From Sanguibacter suarezii NBRC 16159 (lineage in GTDB: Bacteria; Actinomycetota; Actinomycetes; Actinomycetales; Cellulomonadaceae): 64,000 bases of DNA. The translations under genes and the position numbers were made by a program. The stretch covers positions 62,001 through 126,000 of the forward strand of contig NZ_BCRT01000010.1 of assembly GCF_001552735.1 (NCBI RefSeq), written 5' to 3'. Shown piece by piece: positions 50,665 through 59,193 of this stretch. Positions within the stretch are counted from its first letter, which is position 1, and each line of letters begins with the position of its first letter. The notes beneath the pieces were generated by a model. That model saw nothing but the letters and a program-made list of their open reading frames with translations, searched no databases and was not told the origin of the DNA.

Positions 50665-51033
50665 GTGACTGACGACCTGACCTCGCTGCCTCCCTGCCCG
50701 CTGTGCTCGAGCCCGTACACCTACGAGATGGGCGCTCTGCTGGTGTGCCCCGAGTGTGCGCACGAGTGGTCGGCCGACGCCTCCGACGCACCCGAGACCT
50801 CAGGTGGCTCAGTGAAGGTCATCAAGGACGCCGTCGGCAACGTGCTGGCCGACGGCGACACCGTCACGGTCATCAAGGACCTCAAGGTCAAGGGCAGCCC
50901 GACGGCCATCAAGGTCGGCACCAAGGTCCGCGGCATCCGGCTGATCGAGGGCGTCGGCGACCACGACATCGACTGCAAGGTGGACGGGTTCGGGCAGATG
51001 CAGCTCAAGTCCTCTGTCGTGAAGAAGGTCTGA
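50665..51033 (+). CDS. yjdM: Zinc ribbon protein YjdM (formerly PhnA)
   Basis: 122 residues. An N-terminal zinc ribbon [27 protein letters not shown] (four Cys, cores CPLC and CPEC) and the conserved C-terminal PhnA_C domain [27 protein letters not shown] with [17 protein letters not shown]. Old names link it to phosphonates, but it is not phosphonoacetate hydrolase; role unknown. GTG 50665 lies 6 nt after TACGAT. Confidence 0.94.
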   Translation: MTDDLTSLPPCPLCSSPYTYEMGALLVCPECAHEWSADASDAPETSGGSVKVIKDAVGNVLADGDTVTVIKDLKVKGSPTAIKVGTKVRGIRLIEGVGDHDIDCKVDGFGQMQLKSSVVKKV

Positions 51034-51080
51034 CGCGGCTTCTGGTGGCAGATGCCCGAGTGAGGACTAATGTCTGAGAC

Positions 51081-51497
51081 ATGGTGCGCTTGCTGATCCG
51101 GGCAGTGATCTTCCTCGTCTCAGCGGCCCTCGGGCTGCTCGTCGCGTCGTGGATCCTGGACGACTTCACGGTCACCACCACGGGCTTCGCCCTGACGGTG
51201 GTGATCTTCGCGGTCGCGCAGTCCGTGCTGGCGCCCTTCATCGCGAAGATGACCAACCGCTACGCGCCGGCCTTCCTCGGCGGCATCGGTCTCGTCTCCA
51301 CCTACGTCGCTCTCCTCATCGCCAGCCTCGTCGGTGACGGCCTGCAGATCGACGGTGCCCAGACGTGGGTCCTGGCGACGTTGATCGTCTGGCTGGTGAC
51401 CGCGCTGGCCACCTTGATCCTGCCGATGATCTTCATCCGCAACAAGGTCCAGGGTCGTCAGGGCAAGAGAGACAACCCTCAGGTTCCTCAGGTCTGA
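51081..51497 (+). CDS. Phage holin-like four-helix membrane protein
   Basis: 138 residues with four hydrophobic segments: LLIRAVIFLVSAALGLLVASWIL, GFALTVVIFAVAQSVLAPF, GGIGLVSTYVALLIASLV and WVLATLIVWLVTALATLILPMIFI. It matches the general pattern of the phage-holin-IV (Mycobacterium-type) family that is chromosomal in many actinobacteria and not tied to phage. ATG 51081 is 7 nt after TAATGT. Basic C-terminal tail. Confidence 0.75.
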   Translation: MVRLLIRAVIFLVSAALGLLVASWILDDFTVTTTGFALTVVIFAVAQSVLAPFIAKMTNRYAPAFLGGIGLVSTYVALLIASLVGDGLQIDGAQTWVLATLIVWLVTALATLILPMIFIRNKVQGRQGKRDNPQVPQV

Positions 51498-51507
51498 TGA
51501 GCTGGCG

Positions 51508-51546
51508 GCAGGGACGGGCCACGGAGCATCCGAGGCCCGTCCCTGC
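51508..51546. terminator. Bidirectional terminator between holin-like gene and abfA
   Basis: Perfect 13-bp stem GCAGGGACGGGCC / GGCCCGTCCCTGC with a 13-nt loop, 11 nt after the plus-strand stop and 48 nt beyond the minus-strand stop. Confidence 0.75.
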
Positions 51547-51594
51547 TGGGAGGTGCGCGGCGCTGACGGCGTCGACGTGGGGACGTCGCTGACG

Positions 51595-53136
51595 TCAGGC
51601 GGTGGTGACCTCGAGCTGTACGACTGCCCACGACAACGGCGGCAGTGTGAGCTCCACCCCAGCGTCGACCAAACGCACGCCGTCGAGCGGCCTCAGACCG
51701 ACCTGCTCGCCGCTGTCGAGGGTGTTCGCCGTGAAGCGGTCCTGCCCGTCGGCGGCAGCGAGCACCTCGGCTCGGATCACCTTCGCTCCCGAGAAGCCCC
51801 GCAGGACCGCCTCGACATAGGCCGCCTCGTCGAGACCGCGGTTGGCGAGGAAGAACGCGACCGTCCCGTTCTCCTCGTCCCAGGTCGTGCTCACGTCGAC
51901 GAGGTCGGCGTCACCGAACTTCGCTGTCGAATAGCGGTCTGAGGTGACTGCCGTGCGCAGGATCTGGCCACGGGCGAGAGCGGCCATCCGGGCGAAGGGC
52001 CAGAAGATCGACTGCCGCCACGCGGGGCCGTTCTCCTCGGAACGGATCGGCGCGATGACGTTGACGAGCTGCGCTTGGTTCGCGATGCTCACTCGGTCAC
52101 CGTGGCGGAGCAAGGAGTTGAGCAAGGTCCCTACGACCACGGCATCGGTCACGTTGTAGGCGTCTTCGATGATCCGCGGGTGCTCGCGCCACCGACCACG
52201 GGCGCTGATGTTGTGCGGTTGGTCCTCGGTGTCCAACCCGCTCGCGTACCAGACGTTCCATTCGTCGAAGGAGAGATTGATGTGCTTGCTGTGCTTGCCC
52301 TTGGCTCGCACCGCGTCCGCAGTCGAGACCACCGACTCGATGAAGTAGTCCATGTCGACGGCGCTGGCGAGGAAGCTCGCGTGGTCGCCTTCGTGCTCCT
52401 GGTAGTAGGCGTGCAAGGAGATGTAGTCGACCTCTTCGTAGGTGTGGCCCAGGACAGTCTGCTCCCAGGCGCCGAAGGTCGGCATACCGGAGTTGGAGCT
52501 GCCGCAGGCAACGAGCTCGATGGTCGGGTCGACAAGCCGCATGGCCTTGGCGGCCTCCTGAGCAAGCCGTCCGTACTCATCGGCTGTCTTGTGGCCGATC
52601 TGCCACGGACCGTCCAGCTCGTTGCCCAGGCACCACAGCTTGATGTCGAAGGGCTCATGCGCGCCGTGCGAGCGGCGGAGGTCGGACAGGTACGTGCCGC
52701 CCGGATGGTTGGCGTACTCCACGAGCTGCCGTGCGGCGTCGACCCCTCGGGTGCCGAGGTTGACCGCCTCCATCACTTCGACGCCCGCGCGGCGGGACCA
52801 TCCGACGAACTCGTGCAGGCCAAAGGCATTCGTCTCCAGGGTGTGCCACGCGCCGTCGAGCCGGCGCGGACGGTCGGCGACCGGGCCGACACCGTCCTCC
52901 CAGTTGTAGCCGGAGACGAAGTTCCCGCCTGGGTACCGCACGACGGTTGCGCCGAGTTCTCGGACCAGGTCGAGCACGTCCTGGCGGAAGCCCTCCTCGG
53001 TGGCGGTGGCGTGACCCGGCTCGTAGATGCCGGTGTACACGCACCGTCCCATGTGCTCAACGAAGGAGCCGAACAGCCTGCGCGGTACCTCACCGATGGT
53101 GAACTCCCGGTCGATCGTGATCCGTGCGCGCGTCAT
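51595..53136 (-). CDS. abfA: Alpha-L-arabinofuranosidase, GH51
   Basis: Releases terminal arabinofuranose from arabino-oligosaccharides. 513 residues, no signal peptide, so cytoplasmic and acting on imported oligomers. FGSFVEHMGRCVYTGIYEP at the N-terminus, acid/base Glu in CLGNELDGPWQIGHK near 173, nucleophile Glu in SFDEWNVWYAS near 291, then a C-terminal beta-domain ending LPPLSWAVVQLEV, all as in GH51. ATG 53136 follows a GAGG site; a 23-codon upstream extension is not supported. Last gene of the four-gene sugar operon. Confidence 0.96.
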   Translation of the reverse strand: MTRARITIDREFTIGEVPRRLFGSFVEHMGRCVYTGIYEPGHATATEEGFRQDVLDLVRELGATVVRYPGGNFVSGYNWEDGVGPVADRPRRLDGAWHTLETNAFGLHEFVGWSRRAGVEVMEAVNLGTRGVDAARQLVEYANHPGGTYLSDLRRSHGAHEPFDIKLWCLGNELDGPWQIGHKTADEYGRLAQEAAKAMRLVDPTIELVACGSSNSGMPTFGAWEQTVLGHTYEEVDYISLHAYYQEHEGDHASFLASAVDMDYFIESVVSTADAVRAKGKHSKHINLSFDEWNVWYASGLDTEDQPHNISARGRWREHPRIIEDAYNVTDAVVVGTLLNSLLRHGDRVSIANQAQLVNVIAPIRSEENGPAWRQSIFWPFARMAALARGQILRTAVTSDRYSTAKFGDADLVDVSTTWDEENGTVAFFLANRGLDEAAYVEAVLRGFSGAKVIRAEVLAAADGQDRFTANTLDSGEQVGLRPLDGVRLVDAGVELTLPPLSWAVVQLEVTTA

Positions 53137-53176
53137 TGTGCACCTCGCGTTGTGTGATGAGTGATGGCCAAGGGCA

Positions 53177-54085
53177 CTACTTGCCCCCGAACCCGGTGGT
53201 CGCAACGCCCTTGATGATCTGGCGCTGGAAGAACAGGAAGACGATGATCAGCGGAGCCGCTGCGAGCAGCGCGGATGCCATGTTCTGTGCGTACTGGACG
53301 CCGTAGGCGCTCTTGACGGTCTGCAAACCCACGGGCAGTGTCATGAGCGAGGAGTCGTTCGTGACGATGAAGGGCCACAGGAAGTTATTCCACGCTCCGA
53401 TGAACACGAAGATCGACACGGCGGCGAGGATCGGCCGCGACAGTGGCAGGACGATCGACCAGAACACCCGCATCCGGCTTGCGCCATCCATCCTGGCGGC
53501 GTCCTCGAGCTCTTCGGGGATCTGATCGAAGAACTTCTTGAGGATGAAGACCATGGCGGGGGCGATGGTCTGCGGAAGGATGATGCCCCAGTAGGTGTCG
53601 ACCATGTTGAGGGTGAGCATCTGGTAGAACAGCGGCACGATGAGCACCTGCGGTGGGATGACGATCGAGGCGATCACGACGACGAACAGCCACCGCCGAC
53701 CCTTGAAGCTCAGCCGGGAGAAGGCATAGCCGGCGAGAGCCGAGATGACCACCGTGATGACGGTGATGGCCGTAGCCGTCAGCAGGGAGTTGAGCGTCCA
53801 CCGCGGGATGTTCCCCTCGGAGAGGACCTTCGTGAAGGCATCGAGCTGGAACCCGCCTGCCGGGAGCCACGTCACCGGGGTGGCCCCGGCGTCGGCCTCG
53901 GACTTCAGCGAGGTGACGACCGCCCAGGCGAAGGGGACGAGCCAGGTGACCGCCAGGACGATCAGCACGACGAGGGCGGCGATGCGGCCTCCGGTGACCT
54001 TGCGGCGCCTGCGGCGGGCGGGGGTGGCGGGTGCGTCGGGGTGGACCCCCAGGGGAGGGGTCAGGACCTGTGCAGACATCATCAT
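53177..54085 (-). CDS. Carbohydrate ABC transporter permease (MalG type)
   Basis: 302 residues, six helices, with the EAA loop EELEDAARMDGASRMRVFWSIVLPLSRP near 199 (core EDAARMDGAS). The N-terminal 35 residues are basic and disordered. Three consecutive ATG codons (54085, 54082, 54079) follow AAGGAG at spacings of 3, 6 and 9 nt; the first overlaps the upstream stop (ATGA), the second has the best spacing. Partner of the permease encoded immediately upstream. Confidence 0.94.
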   Translation of the reverse strand: MMMSAQVLTPPLGVHPDAPATPARRRRRKVTGGRIAALVVLIVLAVTWLVPFAWAVVTSLKSEADAGATPVTWLPAGGFQLDAFTKVLSEGNIPRWTLNSLLTATAITVITVVISALAGYAFSRLSFKGRRWLFVVVIASIVIPPQVLIVPLFYQMLTLNMVDTYWGIILPQTIAPAMVFILKKFFDQIPEELEDAARMDGASRMRVFWSIVLPLSRPILAAVSIFVFIGAWNNFLWPFIVTNDSSLMTLPVGLQTVKSAYGVQYAQNMASALLAAAPLIIVFLFFQRQIIKGVATTGFGGK

Positions 54086-55029
54086 GAGCTCCTTCGGGCG
54101 GTCACCCGGAACTGCACGAGTGAGACGATGACGATGATGGCGAAGAAGATGTAGGAGATCGCTGCGGAATAGCCGAAGCGATAGCCGGTGAACCCGGCTT
54201 CGAAGATGTACTGGACGATCGAGCGGGTCGAGCCGTTGGGTCCGCCGTTGGTCATCATGTAGATCTGGTCGAATACCTTGAGCGATGCGATGACCTGCAA
54301 GATGACGATGAGCGCCGTCGTCGGTCCCAGCTGCGGGATGGTGATCGAGAACAGCTGGCGCCACTTCCCGGCGCCGTCGATCGCGGCTGCTTCGTACTGC
54401 TGCTCGGGGATGTTCTGCAGGGCTGCGAGGTAGAGCAGGAAGTTGAAGCCCACGGTCCACCACAGGGTCGTGACGACGACCGAGATCATCGCCCACTTCT
54501 CGTCCTGCAACCAGGCGATCGGCTCGACGCCGAAAGGTTCGAGCATGCTGTTGATGAGGCCGAGCTGCGGGTTGTACATCCACGTCCAGAACAGGGCGAC
54601 GACCGTGGATGCGAGAAGGAAGGGCATGAAGAAGGACAGTCGCCACAGCCATTGGCCGGGAAGGCCAATGTTCACCAGGAGAGCCAGGGCGAGGGCGACG
54701 AGGACGAGCGGCACCGTCGACAGGACCGTGAAGAGCGCAGTGTTGCCGAGGGACTTCCACATGACGGGGTCAGAGAGCGCCTCGCTGTAGTTCGCCAGGC
54801 CGATCCAGCTGCCGCCGGCGCCGGTGAGGGACTGACCGGTGAAGCTCAGGTAGAACCCGTGCACGATGGGCCACACCAGGAACATGATGAAGAAGAAGAG
54901 GAAGGGGGCGGCGAAGGCCCAGCCGGCCCGGTTGTCTCGTGAGATGCGTGCAGCCCGCCCGGGCCGGTCCTCGGCCGCTTGCGCGGCCGGGGTCCTCGAC
55001 ACTTCTCCTTGTGCTACCTCAGTGGACAT
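54082..55029 (-). CDS. Carbohydrate ABC transporter permease (MalF/UgpA type)
   Basis: 315 residues, six helices after a 35-residue disordered lead; WAFAAPFLFFFIMFLVWPIVHGFYLSF begins the membrane part (core given) and the EAA loop is YEAAAIDGAGKWRQLFSITIPQLGP near 230. ATG 55029 has AAAGGAG upstream. No ATPase gene lies in the operon; such systems commonly share a MsmK-type ATPase encoded elsewhere. Confidence 0.94.
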   Translation of the reverse strand: MSTEVAQGEVSRTPAAQAAEDRPGRAARISRDNRAGWAFAAPFLFFFIMFLVWPIVHGFYLSFTGQSLTGAGGSWIGLANYSEALSDPVMWKSLGNTALFTVLSTVPLVLVALALALLVNIGLPGQWLWRLSFFMPFLLASTVVALFWTWMYNPQLGLINSMLEPFGVEPIAWLQDEKWAMISVVVTTLWWTVGFNFLLYLAALQNIPEQQYEAAAIDGAGKWRQLFSITIPQLGPTTALIVILQVIASLKVFDQIYMMTNGGPNGSTRSIVQYIFEAGFTGYRFGYSAAISYIFFAIIVIVSLVQFRVTARRSS

Positions 55030-55077
55030 GATCAGACTCCTTTGTCTTTCATGGGACCGCAGGGCCGTCGGTGAGCG

Positions 55078-56421
55078 TCAGTCGGTGACGGGGTTGGGCT
55101 TGGCCATCAGCGCATTGAGCCGCCTGACGAACCCTTGGACGCCCGATGCGGCGTCGGCCTGTCCCATCAAGACGTTCTGGATGTTCTCGGCGAAGTAGTT
55201 CTGGAAGTCGCTCCCGGAGCCTGAGAACCAGGCTTCCGGGTCGTAGTTGATGAGGGTGGCGGCGTCGGCGTAGTGCGCCTGCGGGATGAGTTCGGCGTAC
55301 TCCGGGCTCTCGACGATGGGCAGGTAGCCGGGTATGTGGCCCGCCCCGGCCCAGACCAACGAGCCCTTGAGCAGCTCGGACACGAAGCGGTACACCTCGC
55401 GGCGCTTGTCTGGGTCAGGGGAGGACTGGTGGGGGAGGACAAAGGCGTGGGAGTCCCCGTACACCGCCGGTGTACCGAAGAGCGTCGGGATGGTGCGCGC
55501 ATCGAAGTTGATCCCTGAGTTCTTCATGGTCGGCAGCTCCCACACGCCAGTGAAGAAGAGCCCGCTCTCGCCGTTGAGGAACTCGGCGAGTGCCGTGCCG
55601 TAGTCGCCGGTCTTGGCGGCCACCGTGCCGTCGAGCAGCTGGGTCATGTACTCGAGGGATGAGACGGCGGCGGCTTCGTCGATGACGACTCTGGACCCGG
55701 TGAGGTCCATGTCCGCGCCCATCTGCTTGTAGAAGGTGTAGAACAGTCGCCACATCTGCGCGCCGTCGCCCAGGTACCCATAGGACAGGCCGTGCTTTCC
55801 GGTCACCGCCTGCATCTTGAGCGCAACCTCGATGAAGGCTTCCGGGCTGGAGATCTCTTGCAACTGCCCGTCTGGCCCCAGGACCCCGGCCTCGGCGGCG
55901 ATGTCCGTGTTGTACATGAGGATGAAGGGATGGGCGTCGAGGGCGATGGAGTAGAGCTTGCCGTCGACGAAGCCCTTGGTCCAGATCGCCTCGGGGAAGT
56001 CCGCCTCGGTGACGTCGAACTCGGCCAGCTGGTCCAGGTCCCACGGGTCGAGCAGGCCACCCGGGGCGTACCCGAAGATCCGGGACGCGTGCATGATCGC
56101 GACGTCCGGGCCGCGGCCGCCGGCGCTCGCCATGGCGAGCTTCGTGTAGTACGGCGTGCCCCAGGCGAGGACTGTCTGGTGGGCGTCGAAGCCCTGGGTG
56201 TCATTGACGGACTCGACGATGTTGGCCATCGTGATGCCGTCGCCTCCGGAGAGGAGGTGCCAGTACTTCAGGGAGATGTTCTGAGACTGCGCACTGCTCG
56301 AACAGCCTGAGAGCGCGGGGAGGGCGAACATCCCGCCGATGACGGCGAGGCTGCCGGTGAGCATCTGACGACGGGTGATTCCGCCGTTTATGCGGCTTTC
56401 GTCTGCTGACAATGGTTCCAC
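55078..56421 (-). CDS. Carbohydrate ABC transporter substrate-binding lipoprotein (SBP family 1)
   Basis: 447 residues. The N-terminus carries a twin-arginine motif TRRQMLTGS (Arg17-Arg18) and a lipobox LSGC (Cys40), so it may be exported by Tat and lipidated. Mature part: SLKYWHLLSGGDG, GRGPDVAIMHASRIFGYA, YSIALDAHPFILMYNTDI, and GESGLFFTGVWELPTMKNS, all typical of sugar-binding proteins. GTG 56421 has AAGGAG at 9-nt spacing; GTG 56430 is too close to that site. First gene of the operon, directly under the LacI/CRP-like control region. Likely substrate: arabino-oligosaccharides, inferred from GH51. Confidence 0.92.
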   Translation of the reverse strand: MEPLSADESRINGGITRRQMLTGSLAVIGGMFALPALSGCSSSAQSQNISLKYWHLLSGGDGITMANIVESVNDTQGFDAHQTVLAWGTPYYTKLAMASAGGRGPDVAIMHASRIFGYAPGGLLDPWDLDQLAEFDVTEADFPEAIWTKGFVDGKLYSIALDAHPFILMYNTDIAAEAGVLGPDGQLQEISSPEAFIEVALKMQAVTGKHGLSYGYLGDGAQMWRLFYTFYKQMGADMDLTGSRVVIDEAAAVSSLEYMTQLLDGTVAAKTGDYGTALAEFLNGESGLFFTGVWELPTMKNSGINFDARTIPTLFGTPAVYGDSHAFVLPHQSSPDPDKRREVYRFVSELLKGSLVWAGAGHIPGYLPIVESPEYAELIPQAHYADAATLINYDPEAWFSGSGSDFQNYFAENIQNVLMGQADAASGVQGFVRRLNALMAKPNPVTD

Positions 56422-56435
56422 GTCGTTCACTCCTT

Positions 56436-56451
56436 TGTGATCGTGGTCACA
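56436..56451. promoter_or_regulatory. CRP-family box at the arabinoside operon
   Basis: TGTGA-TCGTGG-TCACA, both 5-mer arms identical to the CRP/GlxR consensus. It lies just downstream of the -10 hexamer, over the expected transcription start. Confidence 0.7.
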
Positions 56452-56478
56452 CATTACAGCGTTGAAATGAAAGTGCAA
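56451..56478 (-). promoter_or_regulatory. Promoter and LacI-type operator of the arabinoside operon
   Basis: Minus strand: TTGCAC (56478..56473), 16 bp, TAATGT (56456..56451), start near 56444. The CG-centred near-palindrome CATTACAGC-GTTGAAATG (56452-56469; 7 of 9 pairs match) covers the spacer and -10, as expected for a LacI-family repressor site. Confidence 0.7.
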
Positions 56479-56517
56479 TGGCTTCTGGAGGCACGTTTTC
56501 CCGGCGGAACAGTGCCG

Positions 56518-57567
56518 TCAGCGTGCTGGCAGGGTGCGCGCCCCGGTGCTGGCCCGGACGAGGATCGTGTGATCGATCGTGGCTCGGCGCACCGGGGCCT
56601 CGGAGGAGTTCATCCGCTCGACGAGCATCGTCAGCGCCGTCTCCGCGAAGGACCGCTTGTCGAAGGAGACTGTGGTCAGCGGCGGGATGGAGTGGCGCCC
56701 GTCGGCGATGTCGTCGAAGCCGGCCACCACGGTGTCGTTCGGGACCGTGTACCCCATGGACCACAGCGCACCCAGCGTGCCCAGGGCCATCGAGTCGGTG
56801 AAGCAGAAGAAGGCGTCGGGGAGGTCATGCGTGGCGAGGTAGCCGCGCACGGCCTCCGCGCCGCCGTCGGCCGTCCAGCCGTCCCAGCGGACCTCGAGCG
56901 TGGGGTCCGGGGCGATGCCGGCCTCCCGCAGGGCCAGCCGGTAGCCCTCCAGGCGCAGCCGCGCAGTCGCACGGCTGACCTCGGCCGGCGCGCCGACGAC
57001 GGCGATGCGCCGGTGCCCCAGGCTCAGCAGGTGCGCGGTCATGTCCCGGGCGGCGGCGACCGAGTCGACCCACACCTGGTCCACTCGGTCCTGCTCGACC
57101 TCCCCGATGAGCACGACCGGGGGGAGCGGGCCGGAGTCGGCGATCGCGCTCTCAGCCAGGTCCACCGGGTTGAGCACGAGGCCGTCCACGAGGTGCGCGC
57201 GGGCGCGGGAGAGCAGGTTCCACTCGCGGGTGGTCTGCGTCCCGGTCTCCTCGATCTGCACGGCCCAACCCTGCTCGTGCGCCACCTCGACAAAGTGGTG
57301 GGCGAGCTCGGCGGAGTAGGCGGTGGCCAGGTCAGGCAGGGCGAGGGCGATCACCCCGGAGCGGCCGTTGCGCAGCGCGCGAGCGCTGAGGTTGGGGACG
57401 TAGGCGAGCTCCTCGAGGGCCTTCTCCACCCGCGCGCGCGTCTCCGGGCGCACGAAGATGCCGCCGTTGATGACGTTGGACACCGTCTTGGGGGAGACCC
57501 CAGCATGCTGGGCGACGTCTTTGACCGTTGCTCGCACGGGCCTGCCTCTCACTGAGCGTGGCTCCAT
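56518..57567 (-). CDS. LacI family transcriptional regulator
   Basis: 349 residues. N-terminal helix-turn-helix TVKDVAQHAGVSPKTVSNVI (residues 15-34), hinge NLSARALRNGRSGVIAL, and a periplasmic-binding-protein-like ligand domain ending TTVSFDKRSFAETALTMLVERM. ATG 57567 is chosen; the frame runs 200 codons upstream through the YchJ-like gene in antisense and is rejected. It lies immediately upstream of, and in line with, the sugar operon, so it is the likely repressor acting at 56452-56469. The inducer would be an arabinose-containing sugar by context. Confidence 0.94.
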   Translation of the reverse strand: MEPRSVRGRPVRATVKDVAQHAGVSPKTVSNVINGGIFVRPETRARVEKALEELAYVPNLSARALRNGRSGVIALALPDLATAYSAELAHHFVEVAHEQGWAVQIEETGTQTTREWNLLSRARAHLVDGLVLNPVDLAESAIADSGPLPPVVLIGEVEQDRVDQVWVDSVAAARDMTAHLLSLGHRRIAVVGAPAEVSRATARLRLEGYRLALREAGIAPDPTLEVRWDGWTADGGAEAVRGYLATHDLPDAFFCFTDSMALGTLGALWSMGYTVPNDTVVAGFDDIADGRHSIPPLTTVSFDKRSFAETALTMLVERMNSSEAPVRRATIDHTILVRASTGARTLPAR

Positions 57568-57639
57568 TATCCATGTCTGCCGTCTCGGCCGGTCAGCTGC
57601 CGTGGCACAGCCGTGGCCGGCGCAGCGCAGAATGGTGGG

Positions 57640-58068
57640 GTGACGACGCCCCAGACCTCCGTGACCGCCGACCGCCCTGACGCACCCTGCCCCTGCGGGA
57701 CCGGTCTGACCTATGCCTCCTGCTGCGGAGCGGTCCATGACGAGCTGCTCGCCGGTGGCCCGGGTGCAACCACCGCCGAGGCCCTCATGCGCTCGCGGTT
57801 CACCGCCTTCGCGCTGGGTCTGACGGAGTACCTCCTGGCGACGTGGCACCCGTCCACCCGCCCGGCGGACCTCGAGGTCGACCCGGCCACCACCTGGACC
57901 CGGCTGCGCATCCTCGACCGCACCGGCGGCGGCCCGACGGAGGCGACGGGCACTGTCACCTTCCGGGCGCACTTCGTCCACGACGGAGAGCGCGGCGCCC
58001 AGAGCGAGACCAGCCGCTTCGTGCGCGACGACGGCCGGTGGGTCTACCTGGACGGTGACGTCGGATAG
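57640..58068 (+). CDS. YchJ/SEC-C family protein
   Basis: 142 residues. An N-terminal SEC-C zinc motif PCPCGTGLTYASCCG (residues about 18-32) is followed by the NTF2-like YchJ domain: ALMRSRFTAFALGLTEYLLATWHPSTRP, ATGTVTFRAHFVHDG and SRFVRDDGRWVYLDGDV. Function unknown. GTG 57640 lies 6 nt after CAGAAT. Divergent from the LacI gene. Confidence 0.9.
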   Translation: MTTPQTSVTADRPDAPCPCGTGLTYASCCGAVHDELLAGGPGATTAEALMRSRFTAFALGLTEYLLATWHPSTRPADLEVDPATTWTRLRILDRTGGGPTEATGTVTFRAHFVHDGERGAQSETSRFVRDDGRWVYLDGDVG

Positions 58069-58160
58069 GTCCCCGCGCAGGCCAGGGTCGCTGGGAGCGC
58101 GGGCTGGACGCACGGGAGCAAGAGCTAGATTGGAGTCTCCCGACCGAAAGGCGTCAGACC

Positions 58161-59186
58161 GTGGCACTGCCTTCCTCGCCCACCCGCGAGTTCATCACCG
58201 GCCTCCCCAAGGCCGAGCTCCACCTGCACCTCGAGGGCACCCTCGAACCCGACCTCAAGCTGGCCCTGGCCGAGCGCAACGGGATCGAGATCCCGCAGAA
58301 GACCGTCGAAGAGGTCGAGGCGAGCTACCAGTTCGACTCCCTCGCGAGCTTCCTGGCCGTGTACTACCCGGCGATGGACGTCCTGGTCACCGAGCAGGAC
58401 TTCTACGACCTCGCCCACGCCTACCTGCTGCGCGCCGCAGCCGACGGCGTCCGCCACGTGGAGATGTTCTTCGACCCCCAGGCGCACACCGTGCGCGGGG
58501 TGCCCTTCGCCGACGTCGTGCGCGGCTACCACCGCGCGGCCGTGGACGCCGCGGACTTCGGCGTCGACGCCGAGCTCATCATGTGTTTCCTGCGTGACCA
58601 CACCGCCGAGAGCGCCGCCGCGACCCTCGAGGAGTCCGTGCCGTTCCAGGACCTCATCGTGGGCGTCGGTCTGGACTCCGACGAGCGGGACAACCCGCCG
58701 GCGAAGTTCGCGGAGGTCTTCGCGCGGGCCCGCGAGCTGGGTTACCTGCTGACGATGCACTGCGACATCGACCAGGTGGGCAGCATCGAGAACATCCGCC
58801 AGGTCATCGAGGACATCGGCGTGGACCGGATCGACCACGGGACCAACATCGTGGAGAACCCGGAGCTCGTCGAGATGGTCCGTGAGCGCGGGCTCGGGCT
58901 GACGACCTGCCCCGTCTCCAACAGCTTCGTCACCTCGGACATGAAGGCCACCGAGATCGTCGACCTGCTGCGGGCCGGGGTCAAGGTGACCATCAACTCC
59001 GACGATCCCGCGTACTTCGGCGGCTACGTGTCGGCGAACTACATCACCCTGGCTGAGCACGCGGGACTGTCCACGGAGGAGGTCGTCACCCTGGCGAAGA
59101 ACTCCTTCGAGGCGTCGTGGATCACCGACGAGGACAAGGCGTCCTACCTCCAGGAGATCGACGAGTACGTCGCGGACTTCTCCTAG
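58161..59186 (+). CDS. Adenosine deaminase family protein, probably adenine deaminase
   Basis: 341 residues. Zinc and catalytic motifs: AELHLHLEGTLEPDL (His21, His23 region), HVEMFFDPQAHT near 95, MHCDIDQ near 199 (zinc His), DHGTNIVENPEL near 225, and NSDDPAYFGGYVSANY near 277. The DDPAYFGGY form is characteristic of the adenine deaminase branch, whereas adenosine deaminases usually have DDP followed by a different loop, so hypoxanthine production from adenine is the better guess. GTG 58161 has GAAAGG upstream; TAGATT near 58124 may be the -10. Convergent with the esterase, 7 bp apart. Confidence 0.9.
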   Translation: MALPSSPTREFITGLPKAELHLHLEGTLEPDLKLALAERNGIEIPQKTVEEVEASYQFDSLASFLAVYYPAMDVLVTEQDFYDLAHAYLLRAAADGVRHVEMFFDPQAHTVRGVPFADVVRGYHRAAVDAADFGVDAELIMCFLRDHTAESAAATLEESVPFQDLIVGVGLDSDERDNPPAKFAEVFARARELGYLLTMHCDIDQVGSIENIRQVIEDIGVDRIDHGTNIVENPELVEMVRERGLGLTTCPVSNSFVTSDMKATEIVDLLRAGVKVTINSDDPAYFGGYVSANYITLAEHAGLSTEEVVTLAKNSFEASWITDEDKASYLQEIDEYVADFS

Positions 59187-59193
59187 TCCGTCG

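Noticed and set aside
50665-51033. Phosphonoacetate hydrolase (phnA) function
   Set aside because: The name comes from an early misassignment; the protein is a zinc ribbon plus PhnA_C domain without hydrolase motifs.
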